64,000 bases of DNA. It comes from Glutamicibacter nicotianae. Its GTDB lineage: Bacteria > Actinomycetota > Actinomycetes > Actinomycetales > Micrococcaceae. Positions 35,941-44,132 of the stretch are shown here, piece after piece. Below the pieces are notes generated by a model. It made no database searches and was not told the origin of the DNA. It saw only the letters and a program-made list of their open reading frames with translations. The DNA lies in NCBI RefSeq assembly GCF_006539525.1, contig NZ_BJNE01000004.1:124001-188000 (forward strand). Reading direction: 5' to 3'. Position 1 is the first letter of the stretch, and each line of letters begins with the position of its first letter. A program made the translations under genes and the position numbers.

Positions 35941-36804
35941 ATGAAGATCGCAATTACCGGAGCCACCGGACAACTCGGAGGACTCGTCATCGATGCACTG
36001 CTGGAGCGCGGGGCCGATCCCGCGCAGCTGATTGCCATCGGCCGTTCGGAAGAAAAACTGGCCACGCTGGCAGGCAAGGGCTTGGAAACCCGCGTTGCCG
36101 ATTACAACGTCCAGTCAGATCTGGTTTCCGCGCTTGAAGGAGTCGACAAGCTGCTGCTGATCTCCTCCAGCGAGGTGGGCCAGCGCGTCGCCCAGCATGA
36201 GAACATCATCAACGCCGCCAAGCAGGTGGACGTCTCGCTGATCGCCTACACGTCAATTGCCAACGCGATGACCGGCGGCATGGAGCTCGCCGAGGAGCAC
36301 ATCGCCACCGAGCGGTTGCTGGCTGGATCCGGCATCGGCTACGTGCTGCTGCGCAACGGCTGGTACATCGAGAACTACACCGACCAGCTCATGGGCTACC
36401 TCAATAGCGGCATGATCCTCGGTGCCGCGGGCGAGGGCAAGATCAGCGCTGCGACCCGTGCCGATTTCGCGGAGGCAGCCGCGGCGGTGCTGCTGTCCGA
36501 TGAAGATCAGAACGGCAAGATCTACGAGTTGGGCAGCGACAAGCCATTCACCCTCGCCCAGCTTGCTGGCGCTGTCGGCGCCGCCGCTGGCCAGGACGTC
36601 GCCTACCAGGAAATGGATCCCGAACAGCTGGAAAAGATCTACGCTGACGCCGGAGTCCCCGGGCCCTTCGCGCATATCCTCGTCGATACCGACGTGCGCA
36701 TTCGCGAAGGAGCACTGGAGGTCAGCACCGGTGATCTGGCTGCACTAATCGGCCGTGCCCCAACGTCCCTGGGGAAGGTCATCAAGGACAACCTGGACAA
36801 GTAG
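35941..36804 (+). CDS. QorB-like NmrA-family NAD(P)H:quinone oxidoreductase
   Basis: 287 residues. Rossmann motif ITGATGQLGGLVIDALLERG at residues 4-23, then the QorB-type pattern: DYNVQSDLVSALEGVDKLLL, ISSSEVGQRVAQHENIINAA, YTSIANAMTGGMELAEEHIA, VLLRNGWYIENYTDQLMGYL. Members reduce quinones with NADPH, or act as redox sensors (NmrA). ATG 35941 follows AAAGGAATGCC. Monocistronic, ended by the hairpin at 36828. No obvious direct tie to the surrounding sulfur genes. Confidence 0.87.
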   Translation: MKIAITGATGQLGGLVIDALLERGADPAQLIAIGRSEEKLATLAGKGLETRVADYNVQSDLVSALEGVDKLLLISSSEVGQRVAQHENIINAAKQVDVSLIAYTSIANAMTGGMELAEEHIATERLLAGSGIGYVLLRNGWYIENYTDQLMGYLNSGMILGAAGEGKISAATRADFAEAAAAVLLSDEDQNGKIYELGSDKPFTLAQLAGAVGAAAGQDVAYQEMDPEQLEKIYADAGVPGPFAHILVDTDVRIREGALEVSTGDLAALIGRAPTSLGKVIKDNLDK

Positions 36805-36827
36805 CACCCTCTCATCAAGGGTCCAAC

Positions 36828-36867
36828 GGGCAGGCGCTCGCGGCAGTCGTTGCCGTGGTGCCTGCCC
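36828..36867 (+). terminator. Hairpin after QorB-like gene
   Basis: GGGCAGGC (36828-36835) pairs with GCCTGCCC (36860-36867), with an inner CGGCA/TGCCG stem. Followed by TTCAGCTT, a weak T stretch. Confidence 0.6.
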
Positions 36868-37020
36868 TTCAGCTTCTGAGCGTCATAACCGCGAATATTC
36901 GCTCGACAAGGGGAAATTTAACACCCAAAAAGATTGTGCCGCGTGTCACAAGCTCGCTGGGAGGTTCCGCTCCCGTAAATTTGCGCATACTTCATCCCCA
37001 CCTGAAGAGGAGATCAAAGT

Positions 37021-38844
37021 ATGCCACGAGCACGTTTGAGGCCAGTTGCCTGCGCTGCAGCCATCGCCTTGGGCCTGGGAGCTTTCTCGGCTGTGCCGGC
37101 GAGCGCGGATCCACGCCACACCGAAAAAGTCCCGACGGCCATTGGAACCGGAGGCGCGGTGTCTTCGGTGGACCCGGAGGCCACCGCCGCCGGCATCGAA
37201 GTCCTGCGCAAGGGAGGCAACGCCGTGGATGCGGCTGTGGCCACCGCGGCGGCACTGGGCGTCACCGAACCCTACAGCGCCGGCATTGGCGGTGGCGGAT
37301 ACTTCCTCTACTACGATGCGCAGTCGGGAAAGGTCAGCACGATCGATGGTCGCGAAACCGCCCCGGCAGGCATTGCCAAAGATGCATTCATCGATCCTGA
37401 AACCGGCGAGCCGTACAACTTCACCCCGGAACTGGTTACCAGCGGCGTGGCAGTCGGCGTGCCCGGAACCTTGGCCACATGGCAACGCGCCCTGGACAAT
37501 TGGGGTTCGCAGAACCTGAAGCAGGTCCTGCGGCCGGCAACCAAAATCGCTTCCCGCGGCTTTGCCATTGATGAGACGTTCCGCGAGCAGACCTTGGACA
37601 ACAAGGAACGGTTCGCCGCGTTCCCTGCCACGAGCGAATTGTTCTTGCCCGGCGGGGATGCTCCCCAGGTCGGGACCATCTTCAAGAATCCGGATCTTGC
37701 CGACACCTACCGGATGCTGGCCAAGCAAGGCCTCGACGGGTTCTATGCGGGAGACTTGGCTGCCGAGATCGCCCACACGGTGCAGGCACCGCCAAAGAGC
37801 GCAGATACCGGCCTCCCGGTTCCCGCGGGGCAGTTGTCCACCACCGATCTGGCCGGCTACGAAGTGGTTGAGCAGGAACCCACGCAAGTGGATTACCGGG
37901 GCTACGATGTCTTCGGCATGGCTCCATCTTCCAGCGGAGGAACCACCATCGGCGAATCGCTGAACATCCTGGGCCAGTTCGACGTGGCGGCCATGGACGA
38001 AGCCGATGCGTTGCACCATTATTTCGAGGCAACTGCTCTTGCCTACGCTGATCGCGGCAAGTTCGTCGGCGACCCGGCTTTCGCCAATGTTCCGACCCAG
38101 ACCCTGACCGGCAAGCTGTTCGGTGCGGAGCGTGCATGTGCCATCGATCCGGACCAGGCCGCGGCCAAGCCGGTCGCTCCGGGCGATATCGAGAACTATG
38201 ATGGCCAATGCCCTGCCACCACCAGCGAGCCGGTTGAAGAGCAGGATACGGAAAACATCTCCACCACCCACCTGTCGGTGGTGGATCGCTGGGGCAACGT
38301 CGTGTCCTACACGTTGACCATCGAGCAGACCGGCGGTTCGGGCATGGTGGTTCCGGGCCGGGGTTTCCTGCTGAACAACGAACTGACCGATTTCTCCACC
38401 GTGTATGATCCGCAGGATCCGAACCGCATTGAACCCGGCAAGCGCCCGCGCTCCTCGATGGCGCCAACCATTGTCCTGCAGGAGGGCGAACCGGTGCTGG
38501 CCATCGGTTCCCCAGGCGGTTCAACCATCATCACCACGGTGCTGCAGACCCTGGTGAACCGCATCGATTTGGGCATGAGCATCAGCGAGGCCATCGCCGC
38601 GCCGCGGGCATCTCAGCGCAATACGTCCGCTATCACCGCGGAACCCGAGTTCATCGAAGCCTATGGCCCTGCACTTGAGGCCTTTGGCCACAAGCTCACG
38701 CCTGCTGGCGATTCCTTCACCCCGCAGACTGAAATCGGTGCCGTTGAAGCGGTGGAAATCGCAGCCGATGGCACGCTCACCGCGGCGGCCGAGCCCACCA
38801 GGCGCGGCGGCGGCTCGGCCATGGTGCTGGAGCCAACCGAGTAG
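37021..38844 (+). CDS. ggt: Gamma-glutamyltransferase
   Basis: 607 residues. Secreted (signal RPVACAAAIALGLGAFSAVP, cleavage near ASA-DP). Cleaves gamma-glutamyl bonds, classically of glutathione, to give Cys-Gly. Conserved: VSSVDPEATAAGIEVLRKGG, GGGGYFLYYD, DGRETAP, and the autoprocessing site STTHLSVVD with Thr416 as predicted catalytic N-terminus of the small subunit. Then PGRGFLLNNELTDF, KRPRSSMAPTIV and GSPGGSTIITTVLQTLVNRI. Its place inside the riboswitch-flanked sulfur region suggests use of thiol peptides as sulfur source, though no SAM riboswitch precedes it. Confidence 0.95.
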   Translation: MPRARLRPVACAAAIALGLGAFSAVPASADPRHTEKVPTAIGTGGAVSSVDPEATAAGIEVLRKGGNAVDAAVATAAALGVTEPYSAGIGGGGYFLYYDAQSGKVSTIDGRETAPAGIAKDAFIDPETGEPYNFTPELVTSGVAVGVPGTLATWQRALDNWGSQNLKQVLRPATKIASRGFAIDETFREQTLDNKERFAAFPATSELFLPGGDAPQVGTIFKNPDLADTYRMLAKQGLDGFYAGDLAAEIAHTVQAPPKSADTGLPVPAGQLSTTDLAGYEVVEQEPTQVDYRGYDVFGMAPSSSGGTTIGESLNILGQFDVAAMDEADALHHYFEATALAYADRGKFVGDPAFANVPTQTLTGKLFGAERACAIDPDQAAAKPVAPGDIENYDGQCPATTSEPVEEQDTENISTTHLSVVDRWGNVVSYTLTIEQTGGSGMVVPGRGFLLNNELTDFSTVYDPQDPNRIEPGKRPRSSMAPTIVLQEGEPVLAIGSPGGSTIITTVLQTLVNRIDLGMSISEAIAAPRASQRNTSAITAEPEFIEAYGPALEAFGHKLTPAGDSFTPQTEIGAVEAVEIAADGTLTAAAEPTRRGGGSAMVLEPTE

Positions 38845-38856
38845 GCGTGCAGAAAA

Positions 38857-38903
38857 GCGGCGGCCTGCGGCAACATTCTTGCGAAGTTGCCGCAGGCCGC
38901 CGC
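38857..38903. terminator. Strong bidirectional terminator ggt / monooxygenase
   Basis: 18-bp perfect GC-rich stem (38857-38874 with 38886-38903) and 11-base loop, preceded by AAAA, so it can stop the convergent monooxygenase transcript with a T tract and ggt from the other side. Confidence 0.85.
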
Positions 38904-38927
38904 CTATTGCGCTAGCTGGCCAACTGC

Positions 38928-40331
38928 TCAGGCCTGGGTGGCCAGCCGGTTGGCGACCTTGTACTGGGCTGCGCGGTGGGTGCCCTTCACGCGGTCGCCG
39001 GCGCCGAAGAGCTTGTTGCGCAGCGAGCCCTTGGCGTACTCGGTCTTGTATGCGCCGCGCGCTTGCAGCTCGGGGACCACGTACTTCACGACGTCCTCGA
39101 AGGTTCCCGGGGTGATTGCGTAGGCCAGGTTGAAGCCATCCACGTCGGTGTAGTCCACCCAGTCGATGAGCTTCTCGGCGACCTCGGCGCCGGATCCGAC
39201 GGTAATCGGGCCGAAGCCGCCCACGCCGACCCACTCGGCCAGCTGGCGGATGGTCCACGGGTTGCCCTCGTCGCCGCTGGCCTTCTGGAAGGTTTCGACC
39301 GTGGACTGGATGGCGTTGGACTTCACGTTGGCTCCGATGACGTCGTCCGGGCCGTACTCGGACAGGTCAACGCCCATCCATCCGGAGATCAGCACCTGGG
39401 CGCCCTCGATGTCGGCGTAGGACTTGTAGTCCTCGAACTTCGCCTGGGCCGCGGCCGAGTCCTCGCCGGTGATGATGGTCTGCATGGCGAAGATCTTCAC
39501 GTCGTGGCGGTCGCGCCCGGCGGCTTCGACGGCATCGCGGATCTTGGTGACGGTGGCCTTGAGCATCTCGCGGGTCGGGCTGGTGACGAACACGGCCTCG
39601 GCATTCTCGGAGGCGAACTTGATGCCGCGGCTGGAAGCGCCGGCCTGGTAGATCACCGGGGTGCGCTGGGTGCTCGGCTCGGTGATGGCGATGCCCGGCA
39701 CCTTGAAGTACTTGCCCTCGTGCTCGATCGGGTGCACCTTGGCCGGGTCGGTGTAGATGCCGGTGGCCTTGTCGGCCTGCACGGCGTCGTCTTCCCAGGA
39801 GCCCTCGAGCAGCTTGTAGACCACCTCGAGGTACTCGTCGGCGTGGTTGTAGCGCTCGTCGTGCTCCATCTGGTCTTCCTGGCCCATGTTGCGCGCGGCC
39901 GAGGGCAGGTAGCCGGTGACCACGTTCCAGCCGACGCGGCCGTTGGTCAGGTGGTCCAGGGTGGCCAGGCGGCGGGCGAACGGGTACGGGTGCTCGTAGG
40001 CGGTGCCGGCGGTGACGCCGAAGCCGAGGTTCTCGGTGACCGCCGCCATCGCGGAGACCAGCAGGAACGGGTCGTTCACCGGGGCCTGGGCGCCGGTGCG
40101 CAGCGGGGACTCGTTGCTGCCGTTGAACACGTCGTAGGTGCCCAGCACATCGGCCAGGAACAACCCATCGAACTTGCCCTCTTCCAGCACCTTGGCCAGG
40201 TGGGTCCAGTAGCCCAGGGTCTTGTAGTCGGCGGCCTTGTCCTGCGGGTGGCGCCACAGGCCCGGCGACTGGTGCACCACGCAGTTCATGTCGAATGCGT
40301 TGAATAGGATCTCGCGCTTGTTCTCGCTCAT
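38928..40331 (-). CDS. NtaA/DmoA (DszA/SnaA) family FMN-dependent monooxygenase, second copy
   Basis: 467 residues. Same family as the gene at 24453 but clearly divergent: FNAFDMNCVVHQSPGLWRHP, FLADVLGTYDVFNGSNESPL, TAGTAYEHPYPFARRLATLD, GRVGWNVVTGYLPSAARNMG, TPVIYQAGASSRGIKFASEN and VDGFNLAYAITPGTFEDVVK. Two-component monooxygenase needing FMNH2 from another protein. Second gene of the riboswitch-C operon, 58 bases after the SfnB-like gene. The start is fixed by homology at ATG 40331. Probable organosulfur C-S cleavage; substrate unknown. Confidence 0.92.
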   Translation of the reverse strand: MSENKREILFNAFDMNCVVHQSPGLWRHPQDKAADYKTLGYWTHLAKVLEEGKFDGLFLADVLGTYDVFNGSNESPLRTGAQAPVNDPFLLVSAMAAVTENLGFGVTAGTAYEHPYPFARRLATLDHLTNGRVGWNVVTGYLPSAARNMGQEDQMEHDERYNHADEYLEVVYKLLEGSWEDDAVQADKATGIYTDPAKVHPIEHEGKYFKVPGIAITEPSTQRTPVIYQAGASSRGIKFASENAEAVFVTSPTREMLKATVTKIRDAVEAAGRDRHDVKIFAMQTIITGEDSAAAQAKFEDYKSYADIEGAQVLISGWMGVDLSEYGPDDVIGANVKSNAIQSTVETFQKASGDEGNPWTIRQLAEWVGVGGFGPITVGSGAEVAEKLIDWVDYTDVDGFNLAYAITPGTFEDVVKYVVPELQARGAYKTEYAKGSLRNKLFGAGDRVKGTHRAAQYKVANRLATQA

Positions 40332-40389
40332 GTCTTTGCCCCCATTAGGTCGATGTTCATGGAAAGTATCTGGTTTGCGTCGCGGGCGC

Positions 40390-41721
40390 TCAGGCCCGCT
40401 GGGCCGAATCTTCGCCGGTGACGGACAGCCGCTGCGGCTGGACTCCGTTGATCTCGTAGTCCCCGACGATGCGCGCCTTGTAGATCGCCGGGTTGTGCGT
40501 GGCGATGGTGCGCGCATTGCGCCAGTGCCGGTCAAGGTTGCAGCCGCTTCTGGTGGACGAGGCCCCCAGCCCGTCGAAGAGCTTGCTCGTCACCCCGATG
40601 GCCAGCGGCTGCACCACGGTTTGCGCACGGTTGGCTGCCAGCTCGCAGACCGCATAGCGTTCCTCGTCGTTCAGCCCCGGATCGCCCAGGGCCGCCTCGA
40701 CTTCGAGCACCGCGCCGATCACCACCGAGTCGGCAGCGGAGGATTCCGCGGACACCTCCCCCACCAGTTGCAGGACCTGGGGTTCCTGGTATACCGGCAC
40801 CCCTGTTCCGGTGGTGAAGATGCGGGTGCGTGCCTGCACCGCGCTGCGCAGGTCGTTCAGCGCGGCGCGGGCGATGCCTGCCTGCACGGACATGAGCACC
40901 AGCTGGAAGATCGCCGCTTCGGAGTCATTGCGCTGCTGCGGCATGAAGCAGTCCACCGGGACCTGATGGAATTCGGTGGTGCCGGTTCCGGTCAGGCCCT
41001 GGCCGAATCCGTCCCAGTCATCGAGGATCTTGACGCCGCTGCGCTGGGTGGACACCACCGCGATCTGGCGTCCGGCAAGCTCAGGGTGTGCCACCGCAAC
41101 AGTGGTCCAGTCGGCAAAGATGGTGCCGGTGCAGTAGTACTTCTCGCCGTCGACTACCCAGCGCCCGTCCACGAAGCTGGCCTTCGTATTCAAGGTGCCC
41201 AGGGCGTTGCCGCCGCGCTCGGTGTAGGCGTTGCCGACAATCTGCCCGGCGGCGATGCGGGCCACCCACTTCTTGCGCAGCGCCTCGTCTTCCAGTGCCA
41301 GCACATTCTCGACAAAAGCGATATGCGCGCGCCACAGCTGGCCTACATGGGAGTCGGCCTCGGAGAGCTCGATGAGCAGGCGGAAGACATCCACCAGCCG
41401 CGCACCGTAGCCGCCGTCGGCCACGGGAAGGCGCAGCGCGCCGAAGCGCTCGCGGTTCAGCAGGCCTACCTGCTCGAAGGGAAGCACGCGGTTCAGGTCG
41501 CGGTCCTTGGCGGTCGCGGCGATCTGAGCGAAGACCGGGCGGAAGATTTCGGCCAGCCGGTCGTACTGCTCATCCGCGCCGGGGCCAGGGGTGATCTTGA
41601 GCAGCTGCCGGGTGGGCAGCTGCTCCTCGAACTTGTCCAGTTCCAGCGCGGTGGCCTGCGAAGGATCGCTGAGCTGGTTGAAGTCCAGCCCTGGGGCATT
41701 CGGTGATTCGCCAATAGGCAT
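40390..41721 (-). CDS. SfnB-family sulfur acquisition oxidoreductase
   Basis: 443 residues. Acyl-CoA dehydrogenase fold of the SfnB type: DLNRVLPFEQVGLLNRERFG, RLPVADGGYGARLVDVFRLL, GNAYTERGGNALGTLNTKAS, GEKYYCTGTIFADWTTVAVA, KILDDWDGFGQGLTGTGTTE and HWRNARTIATHNPAIYKARI. SfnB proteins act in alkyl sulfone and sulfide use for sulfur. ATG 41721 is only 18 bases past SAM riboswitch C; an upstream TTG (41733), with GGA partly inside the P1 stem, is also possible. Either way the start is in direct reach of riboswitch folding. Confidence 0.92.
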   Translation of the reverse strand: MPIGESPNAPGLDFNQLSDPSQATALELDKFEEQLPTRQLLKITPGPGADEQYDRLAEIFRPVFAQIAATAKDRDLNRVLPFEQVGLLNRERFGALRLPVADGGYGARLVDVFRLLIELSEADSHVGQLWRAHIAFVENVLALEDEALRKKWVARIAAGQIVGNAYTERGGNALGTLNTKASFVDGRWVVDGEKYYCTGTIFADWTTVAVAHPELAGRQIAVVSTQRSGVKILDDWDGFGQGLTGTGTTEFHQVPVDCFMPQQRNDSEAAIFQLVLMSVQAGIARAALNDLRSAVQARTRIFTTGTGVPVYQEPQVLQLVGEVSAESSAADSVVIGAVLEVEAALGDPGLNDEERYAVCELAANRAQTVVQPLAIGVTSKLFDGLGASSTRSGCNLDRHWRNARTIATHNPAIYKARIVGDYEINGVQPQRLSVTGEDSAQRA

Positions 41722-41739
41722 CAGGGTTCTCAATTCTTT

Positions 41740-41825
41740 CCATCGGTCCTGGCGGTAGCACCGTCCCGCTCTTCGGGTGGTTGCTGCGGCGTCATGGAGC
41801 CAGATCTCTCAGCCGCTCTGGATGG
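41740..41825 (-). ncRNA. SAM-I (S-box) riboswitch C, upstream of SfnB/NtaA operon
   Basis: 86 nt, P1 CCATC/GATGG. Core GAGAGATCTGGCTCCATGA, GCAACC, P3 hairpin, GGTGCTACCGCCAGGACC. Loop CTGGC pairs with GCCAG for the pseudoknot. The ribosome-binding region (GATGGAAAG) overlaps the 3' strand of P1, so SAM-stabilised P1 would hide it. Divergent to riboswitch D across 273 bases. Confidence 0.93.
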
Positions 41826-42098
41826 GTCGTCATTCATTTGTAACGGTAATAATCCGGCCCTTCCAAGCCGCGAAGTCATATTTCGCCTCGGAGCGGGGAG
41901 GCCCTAGGCTCAATTCCCACAGCCTAATCGCCGTCCCATCGAAGATGAGTTGCACGGATTGGCTTGCAGTCGATCAAACCGGACCTAGGTGAAATAAATA
42001 ACGAAATTTCTGGGCAATGTGACGCAGTTGTCGAAGATTTTTTCATGTTACGCAAGATTTGCGTCCAAATCGTTCGACTCGCTGTAATAGAAGGGTAA
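41826..42098. promoter_or_regulatory. Shared divergent promoter region between riboswitches C and D
   Basis: 273 bases, AT-richer than its surroundings, no gene. For the ssu side TAATAG at ~42086 sits about 12 bases before the riboswitch and could be a -10 element; the matching -35 is weak. I found no convincing repressor palindrome. Both transcripts start within or next to this space and both carry a SAM riboswitch. Confidence 0.5.
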
Positions 42099-42195
42099 CC
42101 ATCCCGAGCGGCCGAGAGATCTGGCTCTTTGACGCCGCAGCAACCACCTTCGGAGCTCCACCTCCGCAGGCCGGTGCTACCGCCAGGACCGATGG
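42099..42195 (+). ncRNA. SAM-I (S-box) riboswitch D, upstream of ssuBAC
   Basis: 97 nt, P1 CCATC (42099-42103) with GATGG (42191-42195). Core GAGAGATCTGGCTCTTTGA, GCAACC, a longer P3 hairpin (CGGAGctccacCTCCG), GGTGCTACCGCCAGGACC; loop CTGGC pairs with GCCAG. The ssuB Shine-Dalgarno GGAG (42194-42197) shares two bases with P1 and stands six bases before ATG 42204, the clearest case here of a SAM riboswitch acting directly on translation start. Confidence 0.94.
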
Positions 42196-42203
42196 AGATT
42201 GAT

Positions 42204-43019
42204 ATGGCTCTTACCATTGCAGCGCCCGAGGCAACTTCAACCACCTCAACCGCACTGTACGTCCAATTCAGCAACGTGTCGCGGACCTTCACCACAAAGA
42301 AGGAAAGCCGCACCGTGCTGGCCGACATCAACTTGCACATACCAGCCGGCCAAGTCCTCGCGATCCTGGGCGCCAGCGGCTGCGGAAAATCCACGCTGCT
42401 GCGCTCGGTCTCCGGGTTGGACCACCCCTCCACCGGTGACATCCGCACAGGCACCCACGAGGTCAACGGCATCAACGAGCTATGCGCCGTTTCTTTCCAG
42501 GAACCACGGCTGCTGCCGTGGCGATCGGTGCGCGAAAACATTGCGCTGGGTCTAGCCCCAGGAACCGAGAAGGCCTCTGGCGACGCGCTGATTGATGAGC
42601 TGATCGAGCTGACCGGGCTGAGCCATGCAGCCAGCCTGCGCCCGCGGGAGATTTCCGGCGGCATGGCCCAGCGTGTTTCGCTGGCTCGCGCGCTGGCCCG
42701 CCGCCCGGGCGTATTGCTTCTCGATGAGCCCTTCGGCGCACTCGATGCCCTGACCCGCCTGAAGATGCAGGATTTGCTGCTCTCAATTCACGCATCATTC
42801 CCCACCACGGTACTCATGGTGACCCATGACGTGGACGAGGCTTTGACCTTGGCTGACCGCGTTATCGTCTTGGGACGCAGCACCGGGAACGGCGCGGCTG
42901 GTGTCATCGAAGACCTAGCGATCTCCGCCGGGCAACCGCGCCGGCACACGGACGAGAAGTTCGTTGCCGATCGCCTGCACCTGCTGCGCCTGCTCGGCGT
43001 CGACCCAACCAACCATTAA
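42204..43019 (+). CDS. ssuB: Sulfonate/taurine-type ABC transporter ATPase
   Basis: 271 residues. VLADINLHIPAGQVLAILGA, Walker A GASGCGKST, Q-loop AVSFQEPRLLPWRSVREN (the SsuB/TauB/NrtD type), signature EISGGMAQRVSLARAL, Walker B VLLLDEPFGALDALTRL and H-loop VLMVTHDVDEALTLAD. Powers aliphatic sulfonate import. ATG 42204 has GGAG six bases upstream; ATG 42192 in the same frame lies inside the riboswitch P1 and is less likely. First gene of ssuBAC. Confidence 0.93.
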   Translation: MALTIAAPEATSTTSTALYVQFSNVSRTFTTKKESRTVLADINLHIPAGQVLAILGASGCGKSTLLRSVSGLDHPSTGDIRTGTHEVNGINELCAVSFQEPRLLPWRSVRENIALGLAPGTEKASGDALIDELIELTGLSHAASLRPREISGGMAQRVSLARALARRPGVLLLDEPFGALDALTRLKMQDLLLSIHASFPTTVLMVTHDVDEALTLADRVIVLGRSTGNGAAGVIEDLAISAGQPRRHTDEKFVADRLHLLRLLGVDPTNH

Positions 43020-43103
43020 TCCAGGGAACGCATTGGATCCTCGGCGATCCTTGCTCTTTGCCCTATCGTCCATCCGCTTGCACGCATAATTCTAGGATTC
43101 TCC

Positions 43104-44126
43104 ATGCTCTTGAACCGCTTCTCCCGCCGCACCGCACTGTCCGCCGCCGCTTTGCTCATGGGCGCAGTTGCCCTGACCGGCTGCGCTGGCGAAAACGCTA
43201 CGGCCGACTCCGGTGATCAGACCTTGTCCATCGACTTTGCCACGTACAACCCGCTGAGCCTGGTGCTCAAGGAAAAGGGATGGCTGGATGCGGCCGCCAA
43301 GGAACAGGGCGTTGACGTCGAGTGGATCCAGTCCGCAGGTTCCAACAAGGCCAATGAGGCGCTTCGCGCCGGTGCTATTGATGTCGGTTCCACCGCCGGT
43401 TCCGCAGCGCTGCTGAACCGTTCCAACGGTGCACCAATCAAGACCGTCGCCCTGTACTCCCAGCCGGAATGGGCAGCCCTGGTAGTGGACAAGGATTCAA
43501 AGATCGAGTCCGTTGAAGACCTGGCAGGCAAGACCGTGGCCGCCACCAAGGGCACCGACCCCTACTTCTTCCTGCTCCAGGCTCTGGACACCGCGGGACT
43601 GAGCGAAGATGACATCAAGCTGCAGAACCTGCAGCATGCCGATGGCCGCACCGCGCTGGTCAACGGTTCGGTCGATGCCTGGAGCGGCCTGGATCCAATC
43701 ATGGCCGCCGCCGAAGAAGACGGCGCGCAGCTGGTTTACCGGAACCTGGACTTCAACACCTACGGTGCGCTGAACGCCCGCGAAGATTTCATCGAGCAGA
43801 GCCCCGAACTGGCCCAGCTCGTGGTCGACGCCTATGAGAAGGCTCGCGGCTGGGCCGCCGAGAACCCTGGGGAAACCGCTGAGATCCTGGCCGACGTTGC
43901 AGGGCTCGAACCAGAAGTTGCCAAGACCGTGATCGAGGAACGCTCCAATCTGGACGTTCCGGCGGTTCCCGACGCCAAATTCACCGGAGTGCTGAGCAAC
44001 ATTGGCCCCACCCTGGTGGCCAGCGGCGATGTTTCCAAGCAGGAATCCGTAGATGAAGCACTGGCAACCCTCGTTGACGACCAGTTCGCCCTCAAGGCAG
44101 ATGCTACGAAGATCTCCGGAGAGTAA
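43104..44126 (+). CDS. ssuA: Aliphatic sulfonate-binding lipoprotein
   Basis: 340 residues. Signal with lipobox LTGC (Cys27). SsuA/NrtA-type type II binding fold: SIDFATYNPLSLVLKEKGWL, DVEWIQSAGSNKANEALRAG, AIDVGSTAGSAALLNRSNGA, EDLAGKTVAATKGTDPYFFL, LVNGSVDAWSGLDPIMAAAE. Delivers sulfonates or related organosulfur acids to SsuC. 84 bases after ssuB, with no separate riboswitch. Nitrate/bicarbonate homologues exist, but the SAM riboswitch upstream supports sulfonates. Confidence 0.92.
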   Translation: MLLNRFSRRTALSAAALLMGAVALTGCAGENATADSGDQTLSIDFATYNPLSLVLKEKGWLDAAAKEQGVDVEWIQSAGSNKANEALRAGAIDVGSTAGSAALLNRSNGAPIKTVALYSQPEWAALVVDKDSKIESVEDLAGKTVAATKGTDPYFFLLQALDTAGLSEDDIKLQNLQHADGRTALVNGSVDAWSGLDPIMAAAEEDGAQLVYRNLDFNTYGALNAREDFIEQSPELAQLVVDAYEKARGWAAENPGETAEILADVAGLEPEVAKTVIEERSNLDVPAVPDAKFTGVLSNIGPTLVASGDVSKQESVDEALATLVDDQFALKADATKISGE

Positions 44127-44132
44127 ACAGCG

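Noticed and set aside
42129-42203. Earlier in-frame starts for ssuB within the riboswitch
   Set aside because: They translate riboswitch RNA, lack conservation and have no SD; GGAG is correctly spaced for ATG 42204.
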